Shown one piece after another: positions 34,110 through 44,192 of a stretch of DNA of 64,000 bases. Under the pieces are notes generated by a model. The model was not told the DNA's origin. It searched no databases and was given only the letters and a program-made list of their open reading frames with translations. The stretch lies in NCBI RefSeq assembly GCF_013403565.1, contig NZ_CP058627.1, positions 3,224,001-3,288,000 on the forward strand, given 5' to 3'. Made by a program: the position numbers and the translations under genes. The DNA comes from Chitinibacter bivalviorum (lineage in GTDB: Bacteria; Pseudomonadota; Gammaproteobacteria; Burkholderiales; Chitinibacteraceae). How positions within the stretch are numbered: position 1 is the first letter of the stretch; each line of letters opens with the position of its first letter.

Positions 34110-34140
34110 AAAAGGCAGCCAGATTGGCTGCCTTTTTTTG
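34110..34140 (+). terminator. Terminator after kup
   Basis: AAAAGGCAGCC and GGCTGCCTTTT form a strong stem followed by more T residues, 18 bases after the stop. Confidence 0.92.
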
Positions 34141-34260
34141 CTGTTGAGTGGCGATATTTCATTTATGCCATGTGGTATGCCAGGCAAATGTGCTGTGTAA
34201 AAAGCCACATTCGCGAGGTGAACTTGTGCTGAGAAGTGGCATTCGGGCTTCCGTACACTG

Positions 34261-35714
34261 GGCAGATTCAACCGGTCGTCGCAACACGCGTTTGTTGAAC
34301 AGATTTCAGATACTCATTCAGTGCTTCGATAGGTGTTTTCCAACCGAGTGTTTTTCGGGGCCGGGTGTTTAGTGTATTGGCTACAGCTTGAATCTCTTGG
34401 GCACTCCATCGCGATAAGTCAGTGCCTTTCGGGAAATATTGTCGCAAAAGACCATTCGTATTCTCGTTTGTGCCGCGCTGCCATGGACTGTGAGGGTCGG
34501 CAAAGAAGACCTTTACTCCTGACTCAATAGTAAAGCGGGCGTGATCTGATAACTCTTTCCCTCGATCCCAAGTTAATGATCGCCACAATTGTGCAGGTAG
34601 GCTAGTCACTGTCTTCTTCAGTGCATTGGCCATGGTGACGGCTCCATAGCCGGCAAGTGCGGGGCCGTTCTTCACTCGCGGAGTCAGCCCATAGCCCTCC
34701 TCGCGAGGCAGATGTACGAGCATGGTGTATCGAGTTGATCGCTCGACCAACGTCCCTATCGCGGATCGGTTCAAACCAATGATCAAGTCTCCCTCCCAGT
34801 GCCCTGGTAGCGCACGACCCTCCACCTCAGCAGGGCGATTAGAGATCATAACGTCTTCGCTAACATGTGCCCACGCTTTGGCCTGCGCTCTGGCTCTCGG
34901 TATACGCAACGCCCGCCCTGTACGCAGGCAACTCACCAGATCACGCTTGAGAGCTCCTCGACCCTGTATGTAGAGCGCCTGATATATGGCTTCGTGGGAG
35001 ATTCTCATAGATTCGTCACCCGGGAAGTCGATTTGAAGCCGGTTGGCAATCTGCTCAGGCGACCAACCATTGACCCATTTACGGTCACCGCGATGCGGTT
35101 TATTTCGTCCCTTGAACGGCGCCTGTCTAGGCCCTGCAATCTCAAGGCCATCAGCATTATGAACCTTGCCCTCCAAGCGCTCTTGCACGTAGTGGCGCAA
35201 TGGCAGATTAGTCACCAGTTTCGCTGGCTTCGGTCTTTTAGCCGCCAGTTCCGCCTTCCACTGCGCGACTGAAGCACGATATTCGAGTCGGCCACTACGA
35301 GTTGCTGCGTTACGAGTTAACTCCCGAGACACTGTCGACGGACTTCGCCCAAGGCGGCGAGCAATCTCACGCACACCAACACTTTGCGCTTGGAGCAGTC
35401 CAATTTCTTCTCGCTCAGCGAATGATAAGTATCTTCCTGATATGTGGTTAGACATAAACAATGGCATCCCGCCGCGATAACGGAACCAGCGTGTTCCTAC
35501 TGCTTGCGATACGCCAACGGCCTCCGCTGCCTTTTCGCTTGTGATTCCGGTAGCAATCTGTTCCCAAAATAACCGCTCCGTTTCTCGGCGAAGTGATGGC
35601 GCGCCTGGCGAGCGCATCGCACCACGCCCCGTCAACTTCAGCATCCACCCTGCAGGTCGTCCCATTATACACCTCCATAATAATACGGTGTTGCGACGAC
35701 CGGTTGAATCTGCC
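34261..35714 (-). mobile_element. IS30-family insertion sequence, complete
   Basis: The element is 1,454 bp, bounded by perfect 27-bp terminal inverted repeats (34261-34287 and 35688-35714, starting GGCAGATTCAACCGG). A 3-bp CTG flanks it on both sides (34258-34260 and 35715-35717), which fits the 2-3 bp target duplications of the IS30 family. It contains one intact transposase gene and appears recent. It sits in the gap between kup and a porin gene. Confidence 0.92.
34268..35665 (-). CDS. IS30-family transposase
   Basis: The 465-residue transposase has an N-terminal helix-turn-helix (TERLFWEQIATGITSEKAAEAVGVSQ), the second IS30 helix-turn-helix (LSFAEREEIGLLQAQ...VREIARRLGRSPSTVSREL), and the DDE catalytic core: HWEGDLIIG, TWDRGKEL and the Glu in HSPWQRGTNENTNGLLRQYFP. 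The frame is intact and its stop lies inside the left inverted repeat, so the element is probably active. Confidence 0.95.
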   Translation of the reverse strand: MGRPAGWMLKLTGRGAMRSPGAPSLRRETERLFWEQIATGITSEKAAEAVGVSQAVGTRWFRYRGGMPLFMSNHISGRYLSFAEREEIGLLQAQSVGVREIARRLGRSPSTVSRELTRNAATRSGRLEYRASVAQWKAELAAKRPKPAKLVTNLPLRHYVQERLEGKVHNADGLEIAGPRQAPFKGRNKPHRGDRKWVNGWSPEQIANRLQIDFPGDESMRISHEAIYQALYIQGRGALKRDLVSCLRTGRALRIPRARAQAKAWAHVSEDVMISNRPAEVEGRALPGHWEGDLIIGLNRSAIGTLVERSTRYTMLVHLPREEGYGLTPRVKNGPALAGYGAVTMANALKKTVTSLPAQLWRSLTWDRGKELSDHARFTIESGVKVFFADPHSPWQRGTNENTNGLLRQYFPKGTDLSRWSAQEIQAVANTLNTRPRKTLGWKTPIEALNEYLKSVQQTRVATTG

Positions 35715-35773
35715 CTGCGCTCATCGAGTTAGGCCTATAGCCGCTCATGTTTGCAGACAAGGGAGTCTACATA

Positions 35774-36826
35774 ATGAAATTGAAAGCAACGTTTATCGCC
35801 TTTACTGCTGCTTTTGTAGCAATGGGCGCTCAAGCCGACGTCATGATCAGTGGTGATGTGACTGGCGCGCTGAAATACGATGACATCGGTAGCGAAAATG
35901 CGAACGGTGTTTACCTTGACGGTACGATCGGTCTTTCAGGTTCGCATAAAGTTGATTCTATCAACGGCGACCTTATCTGGAATGCTGCGTTGGGTATCAA
36001 TACCACGAACGGTACAGGTAGTGTGGATGACTGGCTGACTGCCAAAGACCTGTATGTGGGTGCGCGTGGCAACTACGGTATGTTGCGTCTGGGCCGCACG
36101 ATGACGCCAAGTTATGAAGCGCAAGATAATCTGTTTACCGATACCGGTTTGAGCTGGTTGGCGGGTGATTATGGCGTGGGCCAAGGTGCGCGCGTGAACA
36201 ATATCGTTCGCTACGATTCTCCGGTTATGGCTGGCTTTAAGGTTGGCGCAGCATATGCCTTCAAAAATTACAGTGATGATGGTGCGGGTGATGGCACAAC
36301 TTACGACGTCGCTGCGCAATACAAATGGTCTGGCCTGCAAGTGGATGCAACTTACCAGCAACGTAACGGTGTAACTGAAGAAGTGGATACCTACGGTTAT
36401 GTCACCAATGACAGTACCTTCGATAGCAAAACCTACTACGCTGGTCTGCGCTATGAATTCCAGAATGGCTTTGGTCTGACTGGCGGCTATAAGAGCAATG
36501 AATACAACCCAGGTACTGAGTTGAAACAGGATCAATGGTTGGCGCAAGCGAGCTACAAAAAAGATAAACACGCGGTGTATCTGAGCTACGCGAATTTGAG
36601 CAATATCGAGCAAAATGGTGTGAAACAAGCTGATTCAGGTGCGCAAGCAGTTGCAGTTCGTTATAACTACAGCCTCGATAAAAACCAGATTGCCTTTGTT
36701 GAAGGCCGTTACGTGAAGAATGAAGCCAATTCGGCAATTGGTGCCGGTGATAATGCAATGGAATACAGCGGTACTCCGGGTCAGGACACTGCGCGTCTGA
36801 TGACGGGTGTGAAAGTAACGTTCTAA
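35774..36826 (+). CDS. Gram-negative trimeric porin
   Basis: The 350-residue protein has a signal peptide (about 20 residues, ending AQA), an opening strand DVMISGDVTGALKYDD and the C-terminal RLMTGVKVTF ending in Phe, as in general porins of Neisseriales and Burkholderiales. It forms a diffusion channel in the outer membrane. ATG 35774 follows AGGGAG. An IS30 element ends 60 bp before the start and may have separated the gene from its native promoter. It closes with a terminator. Confidence 0.92.
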   Translation: MKLKATFIAFTAAFVAMGAQADVMISGDVTGALKYDDIGSENANGVYLDGTIGLSGSHKVDSINGDLIWNAALGINTTNGTGSVDDWLTAKDLYVGARGNYGMLRLGRTMTPSYEAQDNLFTDTGLSWLAGDYGVGQGARVNNIVRYDSPVMAGFKVGAAYAFKNYSDDGAGDGTTYDVAAQYKWSGLQVDATYQQRNGVTEEVDTYGYVTNDSTFDSKTYYAGLRYEFQNGFGLTGGYKSNEYNPGTELKQDQWLAQASYKKDKHAVYLSYANLSNIEQNGVKQADSGAQAVAVRYNYSLDKNQIAFVEGRYVKNEANSAIGAGDNAMEYSGTPGQDTARLMTGVKVTF

Positions 36827-36839
36827 GCAGTTGGTATTT

Positions 36840-36868
36840 GAAAATGGCGCCATTGGCGCCATTTTTTA
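36840..36868. terminator. Bidirectional terminator, porin / HAD phosphatase
   Basis: AAAATGGCGCCA and TGGCGCCATTTT form a perfect stem followed by T residues. The HAD gene stop lies within it (minus strand), so it can serve both genes. Confidence 0.88.
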
Positions 36869-37495
36869 TGCCTGCAGTAATTGGCTCAGTTTCGAAATCA
36901 CCACATCTGCCGCGGGATGCTGCCGATAATGTGGGCGCAGCCAAACCGTTTTCATGCCGAGTTTTTTGGCGGTAATCAGATTGTCGATGCTGTCTTCAAC
37001 CATGATGCAATCGGCCGCTTGCAATTTGAATTGCCTGAGCATGGCTAAAAACGCGCCGGTTTGTGGTTTTGGTTGCAGTTTGACCGTATCGACGGCCGCA
37101 ATACCGCTGAAGTAGCGGGTAATTTGCAATTGCTCGAGCATCATTTCGGCGTATTGAAGCGGACCATTTGTAAATAAATATTTATCGCCCGACAGTTGGG
37201 CCAAGGTGCATTTCAGTTGCGCCATCGGATGAATGTGCTGGCGCAGCGTTTCGGCGGGGTGACACGCGGCGAGAAAACTATGTGGACTCAGATGCGGATG
37301 GTGTTTGCGTAAGCCCAATAAAGTCGCGCCATACCGGTGCCAATAATGCTGGCGCAGCTCATTGGCGTGTTGGTGGCTTAGTTGCAGATTATCTTGTAGC
37401 CAGCGGGTCATGGCGGCATCAATCACCGGAAAAGCGTGGCGACTGGCGTCGTGCAAGGTATTGTCGAGATCGAAAATCCAATGGCGTGCGGGCAT
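36866..37495 (-). CDS. HAD-family phosphatase (pyrimidine 5'-nucleotidase type)
   Basis: The 209-residue protein shows HAD motif I DLDNTLHDA, motif II FTNG, the motif III Lys in KPQTGAF and motif IV VEDSIDN. The cap lies between motif I and II. It resembles pyrimidine 5'-nucleotidases of the Sdt1/YjjG type that dephosphorylate nucleotides; the substrate is inferred from the family. The upstream CBS-protein terminator ends just before its ATG, so it has its own promoter or depends on read-through. Confidence 0.8.
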   Translation of the reverse strand: MPARHWIFDLDNTLHDASRHAFPVIDAAMTRWLQDNLQLSHQHANELRQHYWHRYGATLLGLRKHHPHLSPHSFLAACHPAETLRQHIHPMAQLKCTLAQLSGDKYLFTNGPLQYAEMMLEQLQITRYFSGIAAVDTVKLQPKPQTGAFLAMLRQFKLQAADCIMVEDSIDNLITAKKLGMKTVWLRPHYRQHPAADVVISKLSQLLQA

Positions 37496-37536
37496 GAAAA
37501 ATGGCCAGAAAGCGAAGCTAATCTGGCCATTTTAAC
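37496..37536 (-). terminator. Terminator of CBS-domain gene (minus strand)
   Basis: On the minus strand AATGGCCAGA and TCTGGCCATT form a stem followed by TTTTT. It begins 27 bases after the CBS gene stop and ends directly before the HAD start codon. Confidence 0.75.
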
Positions 37537-37562
37537 CTGCTTTAAAGGGCTATCGACGGCGC

Positions 37563-38003
37563 TTAGACGCGCTGATCGTAGATATAGTGCGACATCTGAT
37601 CAATCGTGAACTCTTGGTCGGCGATTTTTTCTCGCACCAGATCGCCAATCGACAAAATGCCTTTAACTAGATTGCCCTCGACGACGGGTAAGTGACGAAT
37701 TCGTTTTTCGGTCATCAACCCTAGGCAATCGTCCAAACTGGTTTGAGGCGAAACACACAAAATCTTATGCGTCATGATCTCGGAAACGGGGGTGCCCGCC
37801 GAGGTTTTTCCCATCAGCACCACTTTGCGCGCGTAATCACGCTCGGAAAAAATACCCACCAATTTATCGTTATCCATCACCAGAATCGCGCCGATATTGT
37901 GGTCGGCCATGATTTGGAGCGCTTGGTAGACTGTCGCATTGGGCGAGACAGAAATAGTGCGATGATCGGCTTTGTCGGCAAGGAGGTGATGTGCAGTTTT
38001 CAT
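37563..38003 (-). CDS. CBS-domain pair protein
   Basis: The 146-residue cytosolic protein consists of two CBS domains (about 10-65 and 75-135), with NIGAILVMDNDKLVGIFSERD and KRIRHLPVVEGN. Such stand-alone pairs bind adenosyl nucleotides and act as regulatory sensors; the partner is unknown. I take the ATG at 38003, with GGGAG upstream; the frame is open for eleven more codons. Confidence 0.85.
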   Translation of the reverse strand: MKTAHHLLADKADHRTISVSPNATVYQALQIMADHNIGAILVMDNDKLVGIFSERDYARKVVLMGKTSAGTPVSEIMTHKILCVSPQTSLDDCLGLMTEKRIRHLPVVEGNLVKGILSIGDLVREKIADQEFTIDQMSHYIYDQRV

Positions 38004-38111
38004 GGGGTGGCTCCCGTCTCGTGAGGGTATTACCACTTTAGCTGGCCAAGGCTAATTCGCAAGAAAAAAGGGGGCCAATTTGCACTCTGATCATCTTGTA
38101 AAAATAAATAA

Positions 38112-38131
38112 GGCCCAGCAATGCTGAGCCC
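38112..38131 (-). terminator. Terminator after argB (minus strand)
   Basis: On the minus strand GGCTCAGCA and TGCTGGGCC pair with one mismatch and are followed by a T-rich stretch. It lies about 70 bases after the argB stop. Confidence 0.6.
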
Positions 38132-38201
38132 TATCTGCATGAAAGCCAATCCCAGATTGGTCTTGACGGCAATACCCCGTGTTTGAGGGCGAGTTGTATG
38201 T

Positions 38202-39101
<900 letters not shown>

Positions 39102-39237
39102 CTAACAATGGCGCCGATTGTACCGCAGTTCAATGAAAAATTATGTGTTTGTACCGTACCGTCACGCGCTAATTGGGGTATGAAAATTGCATTAAATATT
39201 CTGTGGGCATCTTGACCTGATCGAGTGGCACGGCAGA

Positions 39238-39262
39238 TAATAAATGACCGTTCAGTTATTTA
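39238..39262. promoter_or_regulatory. Imperfect palindrome upstream of tetR gene
   Basis: The site around ATAAATGACCG-TTCAGTTATTTAT has outer arms that pair exactly (ATAAAT/ATTTAT) and inner GAC/GTT parts that pair partly. It lies 13 bases before the TetR start, where such repressors commonly bind their own promoters. TGACCG-type half-sites are frequent among TetR proteins next to RND pumps. Confidence 0.5.
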
Positions 39263-39274
39263 TTTTCCCCGACT

Positions 39275-39907
39275 ATGAATTGCCCCATCAAACGCTGGAC
39301 TCGACGAAAAGAAGCACGGCCTGAGGAAATCCTACTGGCCGCTTTGTCTTTATTTGTCGAAAAAGGCTATAGCGCCACCAAGATCGAAGATATTGCCCGC
39401 GTGGCAGGGGTGACGCGTGGTACGCCGTATCTGTATTTCGCCAATAAAGAAGAGATTTTCAAGGCCGTTATTCGCGAGCTATTGCTGCCCAAATTACCAC
39501 TCGGTGGCGAGATTGTGGATGAATGGCAGGGCTCGGCCCGCGATTTACTTTGTCAGCTATTTACCACGTGGTGGGAGGTGATGGGCGAAACGCAACTGTC
39601 GGCCTTGCCCAAGTTGATGATTGGTGAAGCAGGCAATTTCCCCGACGTACTTCAGCTCTATCACGATGAATTTATCGTACCCGGTAATGAATTGATCCGG
39701 CGCGCTCTCGCTTACGGCGTGGCGCGTCATGAATTTGTGGTGCAAGACATGGAATATGCGCTGCATATTTTATCGGCACCGATTGTGATGGCGATGCTAT
39801 GGCAGCACTCATTATGTCGCTGTAGCCCCGAGCCGCTTGAATCTCGCCGCTATATCGCGGCCAGCCTCGATATTTTGTTAAACGGACTTTTGCTGCGCAA
39901 AGGATAA
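39275..39907 (+). CDS. TetR/AcrR-family regulator of adjacent RND pump
   Basis: The 210-residue protein has an N-terminal TetR helix-turn-helix (ALSLFVEKGYSATKIEDIARVAGVTRGTPYLYFANKEEIF) and a helical ligand domain. It directly precedes the pump genes in the same direction, with four bases between its stop and the next start, so it probably represses the operon and is in it. The inducer is unknown. Confidence 0.9.
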   Translation: MNCPIKRWTRRKEARPEEILLAALSLFVEKGYSATKIEDIARVAGVTRGTPYLYFANKEEIFKAVIRELLLPKLPLGGEIVDEWQGSARDLLCQLFTTWWEVMGETQLSALPKLMIGEAGNFPDVLQLYHDEFIVPGNELIRRALAYGVARHEFVVQDMEYALHILSAPIVMAMLWQHSLCRCSPEPLESRRYIAASLDILLNGLLLRKG

Positions 39908-39911
39908 ACGT

Positions 39912-41027
39912 ATGAATTGGAAATTAAATGGCGCTGTTTTGAGCGCAATGGCGAGTGTTTTGGTCTTGGTCGGATGCCAAAAAGTGCCCGAGCCAGTAGC
40001 TGATATTCGTCCGGTTCGAACGATTAAAGTCGGCAATGTGGCCGATAAATCGATGGGCGAGGTGTATAGCGGTGAAGTGCGCGCACGCCATACCGTCCCG
40101 ATGGGGTTTCGCATTGGCGGCAAACTGAGTTCGCGTCCGGCCAATGTCGGTGATGTGGTCAAGCCCGGTCAGGTGCTGGCGAGTTTGGATCCGGGCGATG
40201 TGCGTTTATCGGCTGATGCCGCACGGGCGCAATTGGAGTCGAGCAAGGCGCAGTTGGCGCAGGCCGAACTCGATTATCAGCGCGGGAAAGATTTGCTGGC
40301 GCAAAAATTTATCAGCCAGGCTGAAGTCGATAAACGACAGACCTTATTAACCGCGGCACGCCAAACCAATGAACAAGCCAAATCGCAAGCGCAATTAGCG
40401 CAAAACCAAAGCAACTACGCGCAGTTGGTGTCAGATGTTTCAGGTGTCGTGACGCAAACCTTGGCCGAGCCGGGTGCAGTCGTGGCCGCAGGGCAAGCCG
40501 TGGTGCAATTGGCCAAAGATGGCGAGCGTGAAGCCGTGATCGATGTGCCTGAGAGCAAAGTAAAAAGTTGGCGTGAAGGCCAGAAAGTGATGGTGGTATT
40601 GTGGGCGGGGCAACAATCCGAGTTGACCGGTACGGTGCGCGAAGTAGCGCCAGCCGCGGATGCGCTGACTCGCACCTATCGCGTCAAAGTGACTTTACCC
40701 GTATCCAATGAAGTAAAGCTGGGTATGACGCTGCAGGTAATGCAAAATAATGATTCCAAGGCTATACCTGCTGATGTATCTAGCAAAGTCTCATTGCCGC
40801 TGCCGGCGCTATTTGGCAAAGATAAAGTACAACGCGTCTGGGTGGTCAATGAAACCAAGCCGGGCGAAGGCGTCGTGAAAAGCATCGCTGTCAATGTATT
40901 GGGCGTAGCGGGGCATACGGTTGAAGTTGGCGGCGTGAAGCCCGGGCAGATTGTCGTGACGGCTGGCGCGAATTTACTGCGCGAAGGTCAGCAAGTACGC
41001 GTACTGCAAGGGGCGGCTCATGAGTAA
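39912..41027 (+). CDS. RND efflux membrane-fusion protein
   Basis: The 371-residue adaptor is likely a lipoprotein (lipobox LVLVGC) and shows the HlyD/AcrA layout: a barrel-sandwich lipoyl half (VGDVVKPGQVLASLD), a coiled-coil hairpin (about 90-155), a second lipoyl half and a beta-barrel domain. It bridges pump and outer-membrane channel in the periplasm. It overlaps the permease gene by eight bases. Confidence 0.93.
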   Translation: MNWKLNGAVLSAMASVLVLVGCQKVPEPVADIRPVRTIKVGNVADKSMGEVYSGEVRARHTVPMGFRIGGKLSSRPANVGDVVKPGQVLASLDPGDVRLSADAARAQLESSKAQLAQAELDYQRGKDLLAQKFISQAEVDKRQTLLTAARQTNEQAKSQAQLAQNQSNYAQLVSDVSGVVTQTLAEPGAVVAAGQAVVQLAKDGEREAVIDVPESKVKSWREGQKVMVVLWAGQQSELTGTVREVAPAADALTRTYRVKVTLPVSNEVKLGMTLQVMQNNDSKAIPADVSSKVSLPLPALFGKDKVQRVWVVNETKPGEGVVKSIAVNVLGVAGHTVEVGGVKPGQIVVTAGANLLREGQQVRVLQGAAHE

Positions 41028-44000
41028 AGAAGGTGCTTCATTTAATCTATCGGCTTGGGCGCTCAAACACCAATCGCTGATTTTGTACCTGATGGCGGTG
41101 TTGTCGCTGGCGGGTATTTTGGCCTACACGCAATTGGGGCAAAAAGAAGACCCTGAATTTACCTTTAAAGCGATGGTCGTGCGGTCATTCTGGCCGGGAG
41201 CCTCTGCCTCGGAAGTGGAGCAGCAAGTGACCGACAAGCTCGAAGAGGCCGTGCAGGGGATTGGCTATATCGACTTTACTAAAAGCTATTCGCGCGCTGG
41301 CGAATCGCTGATTACCATCATGCTGTACGAGCACGTGCGCGCCAAAGAGGTCAATGACGCGTGGTATCAGGTGCGCAAACGGATTAACGATGCCAAAGGC
41401 AAATTGCCGCAAGGCGTGTCAGGGCCATTTTTTAACGATGAATTTGGCGAAACCTACGGCAGCTTGTATGCGTTTACCGCCGATGGCTTTAGCTATGCCG
41501 AGCTCAAGAAATACGTTGAACGCGTACGCACCGAACTCCTGCGTATTCACGATGTGAATAAAGCCACGCTGATTGGCCCGCAAGACGAGAAAATCTACGT
41601 GCAGTACAGCAGCGCCAAGCTGGCGACGATGGGCGTGACGCCCTTTCAAGTGAATCAGGTCTTGGCTGCGACCAATACCGTGACGCCCGCTGGCGTGGTC
41701 GAAGGGCAGGATGAGCGCGTCTTTTTGCGCGTCACTGGCGGTTTTGATGCCGTTGATACCATCAAAAATACGCCCATTACGCTCAATGAACGTACCTTCC
41801 GCGTTGGCGATGTCGCTGATGTATTCCGTGCCAATATCAATCCGGCTGTGAGTGCGATGCGCTTTGGCCTGCAAGGGCAGCACGGTGAAAATGCCATTGG
41901 CTTGGGTATTTCAATGAAGCCCGGTGGCAATGTGCTGGCGATGGGGCAACAGATTGATGAAACGCTGGCCAAAATGAAGCGCGATTTGCCCGTCGGGATC
42001 GAGTTTCATGCAGTTTCCGATCAGCCTGCGGTGGTAAAAAACGCCGTGCATATCTTTATGAAATCGTTGCTCGAAGCGGTCGTGATTGTCTTGGCGGTGA
42101 GCTTTTTGTCGCTAGGCTGGCGCACGGGGATTGTCGTTGCGCTGTCGATCCCGCTGGTGCTGGCGCTGACATTCCTGTTTATGAAAGTCTTTAATCTGGA
42201 ATTGCAGCGTATTTCGCTGGGCGCGCTGGTGATTGCCCTGGGTTTGCTGGTCGATGACGCGATTATTGCCGTCGAAATGATGGCGCTGAAACTTGAGGAA
42301 GGGTGGGATAAATTCCGCGCCGCGACGTTTGCCTATACCTCGACGGCCTTCCCGATGTTGACCGGTACGCTGATTACTGCGGCGGGGTTTCTGCCTGTAG
42401 GCCTTGCTAAATCTAATGCTGGTGAATATACCTTCTCTATTTTTGCGGTGGTTGGTTTGGCGCTGATCTTGTCGTGGGTCGTTGCGGTACTGTTTACGCC
42501 GTATATGGGCTATCACCTGTTGCCGGAAAATCTCAAACCGCACGGCTCGCACGACGCACATGGCGGCAAGTTTTACCAAGGCTTTCGCCGCGCGGTGACA
42601 TGGTGCATTACCTACCGCAAAACGACGATTGCGCTGACTGGCGGCGCGTTTGTTATCTCGGTGGTGCTGTTTGCTTTGGTGGTGCCCAAGCAGTTTTTCC
42701 CTGCGTCGAGTCGCCCCGAATTGATGGTCGATTTGTGGATGCCCTATACCGCGTCGTATGAGGCAACCGAGCGTGAGGTGAAGAAAATCGAAGCGATCAT
42801 GCTTAAAGACCCCGATGTCGTTACGGTCACGAGCTATATCGGTGTCGGCTCGCCGCGCTATTACATGCCGCTCGATGAGCAAATGCCGAATCTAAATTTT
42901 GGCCAGCTCACGGTCATGACCAAGAATGAGCATGTGCGTGAAAACGTGCTTAAACGCATCAATACCTTGTTTGCCAATGATTTTGCCGGTGTACGCGGGC
43001 GGGTGACGCGGCTGGAAAATGGGCCGCCGGTCGGGTATCCGGTGCAATTTCGGATTATTGGCGAAGATCAGAGCAAGCTAAAACAAATTGCTGAGCTGGT
43101 TGCAGAGAAAATGCGCGCCCATCCGAATCTGCGCCAAGTGCATACCGATTGGGGTGAGCAGGTGAAGGTGGTCCGGCTCGATATTGATCAGGATAAATTG
43201 CGCCAACTGGGTTTAACGTCGCAGCAATTGGCGCAAACGCTGCAAATGTCGGTGTCGGGAGTGACGGCCACGCAATTGCGTGAAGATAATTTGCTGATCG
43301 ATGTGGTGAGCCGATTGGAAGACAAAGAGCGCACTCAGCTCGATTTTCTGGAAAATCTGCCAATTGCGCTGCCGATGGAGAATACAGTCGGCCGCAGTGT
43401 GCCGCTGTCGCAAATCGCCAAATTTTCGCTGGAAAATGAGGAAAGTATTATTTGGCGCCGCAATCGCGTACCCGCATTGACGGTGCGTGCCGACGTGAGT
43501 GGTGCGCAAGCGCCCGATGTGTCGATGGCGCTGTTACCCGCGATGAAGGCGATCGAGGCGACATTGCCCGTGGGCTATCATATTGAAGCAGGTGGCACGC
43601 TCGAGGCCTCGAAGACGAGCCAAGACTCGATTGCGGCGGTCATGCCCTTGATGCTGATTGTGGTGATGACGCTATTGATGCTGCAATTGCAAAGTATTCA
43701 GCGTATGTTGATGGTGCTCTTGACCGCGCCTTTGGGGATGATCGGTGTCACGATGGCGTTGCTGATTTTTCAAGCGCCGTTTGGCTTTGTCGCAACCTTG
43801 GGTGTGATTGCGCTCTCGGGCATGATTATGCGCAATTCGGTGATCTTGATGGATCAGATCGAGCAAGATATAGCCGCTGGTGCTGCGCCTTGGAATGCCG
43901 TGATTGATTCGGCGGTTCGTCGCTTCAGACCGATTATGCTAACGGCCTTAGCGGCGATATTGGCGATGATTCCGCTGACACGCGATACCTTCTGGGGGCC

Positions 44001-44112
44001 GATGGCGATTGCCATTATGGGTGGATTGTTTGTCGCTACGGTCTTGACGCTCCTATTCCTGCCGGCCTTATACGCCGCATGGTTCCGACTGAAACCGGTT
44101 GATCCGGCTTAA
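41020..44112 (+). CDS. RND efflux permease
   Basis: The 1030-residue inner-membrane pump has the RND architecture: transmembrane helix 1 at about 15-33, two large periplasmic loops, and TM helices 2-6 and 8-12. The TM4 motif LGLLVDDAIIAVE contains the proton-relay Asp pair. It belongs to the multidrug (HAE1) branch by length, but the substrates cannot be inferred. The operon order is TetR, adaptor, pump, channel. Confidence 0.95.
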   Translation: MSKEGASFNLSAWALKHQSLILYLMAVLSLAGILAYTQLGQKEDPEFTFKAMVVRSFWPGASASEVEQQVTDKLEEAVQGIGYIDFTKSYSRAGESLITIMLYEHVRAKEVNDAWYQVRKRINDAKGKLPQGVSGPFFNDEFGETYGSLYAFTADGFSYAELKKYVERVRTELLRIHDVNKATLIGPQDEKIYVQYSSAKLATMGVTPFQVNQVLAATNTVTPAGVVEGQDERVFLRVTGGFDAVDTIKNTPITLNERTFRVGDVADVFRANINPAVSAMRFGLQGQHGENAIGLGISMKPGGNVLAMGQQIDETLAKMKRDLPVGIEFHAVSDQPAVVKNAVHIFMKSLLEAVVIVLAVSFLSLGWRTGIVVALSIPLVLALTFLFMKVFNLELQRISLGALVIALGLLVDDAIIAVEMMALKLEEGWDKFRAATFAYTSTAFPMLTGTLITAAGFLPVGLAKSNAGEYTFSIFAVVGLALILSWVVAVLFTPYMGYHLLPENLKPHGSHDAHGGKFYQGFRRAVTWCITYRKTTIALTGGAFVISVVLFALVVPKQFFPASSRPELMVDLWMPYTASYEATEREVKKIEAIMLKDPDVVTVTSYIGVGSPRYYMPLDEQMPNLNFGQLTVMTKNEHVRENVLKRINTLFANDFAGVRGRVTRLENGPPVGYPVQFRIIGEDQSKLKQIAELVAEKMRAHPNLRQVHTDWGEQVKVVRLDIDQDKLRQLGLTSQQLAQTLQMSVSGVTATQLREDNLLIDVVSRLEDKERTQLDFLENLPIALPMENTVGRSVPLSQIAKFSLENEESIIWRRNRVPALTVRADVSGAQAPDVSMALLPAMKAIEATLPVGYHIEAGGTLEASKTSQDSIAAVMPLMLIVVMTLLMLQLQSIQRMLMVLLTAPLGMIGVTMALLIFQAPFGFVATLGVIALSGMIMRNSVILMDQIEQDIAAGAAPWNAVIDSAVRRFRPIMLTALAAILAMIPLTRDTFWGPMAIAIMGGLFVATVLTLLFLPALYAAWFRLKPVDPA

Positions 44113-44122
44113 TTTCATGTAG

Positions 44123-44151
44123 CGCGGTCAACGAAATAGCGTCTGACCGCG
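44123..44151. repeat. Short inverted repeat between pump and channel genes
   Basis: CGCGGTCA (44123-44130) and TGACCGCG (44144-44151) are perfect arms 13 nt apart, in the 80-bp gap between the permease and the channel gene. No T-run follows, so it is more likely an mRNA hairpin or processing site than a terminator. Confidence 0.45.
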
Positions 44152-44192
44152 TTTACTGTGTAGATCGCAGCGATGTTGAAAAGGTATAAAGA

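Noticed and set aside
42112..42882. 256-codon antisense frame within the RND permease
   Set aside because: It is antisense to a well-supported pump gene, with a His/Arg/Gln-rich composition typical of antisense frames.
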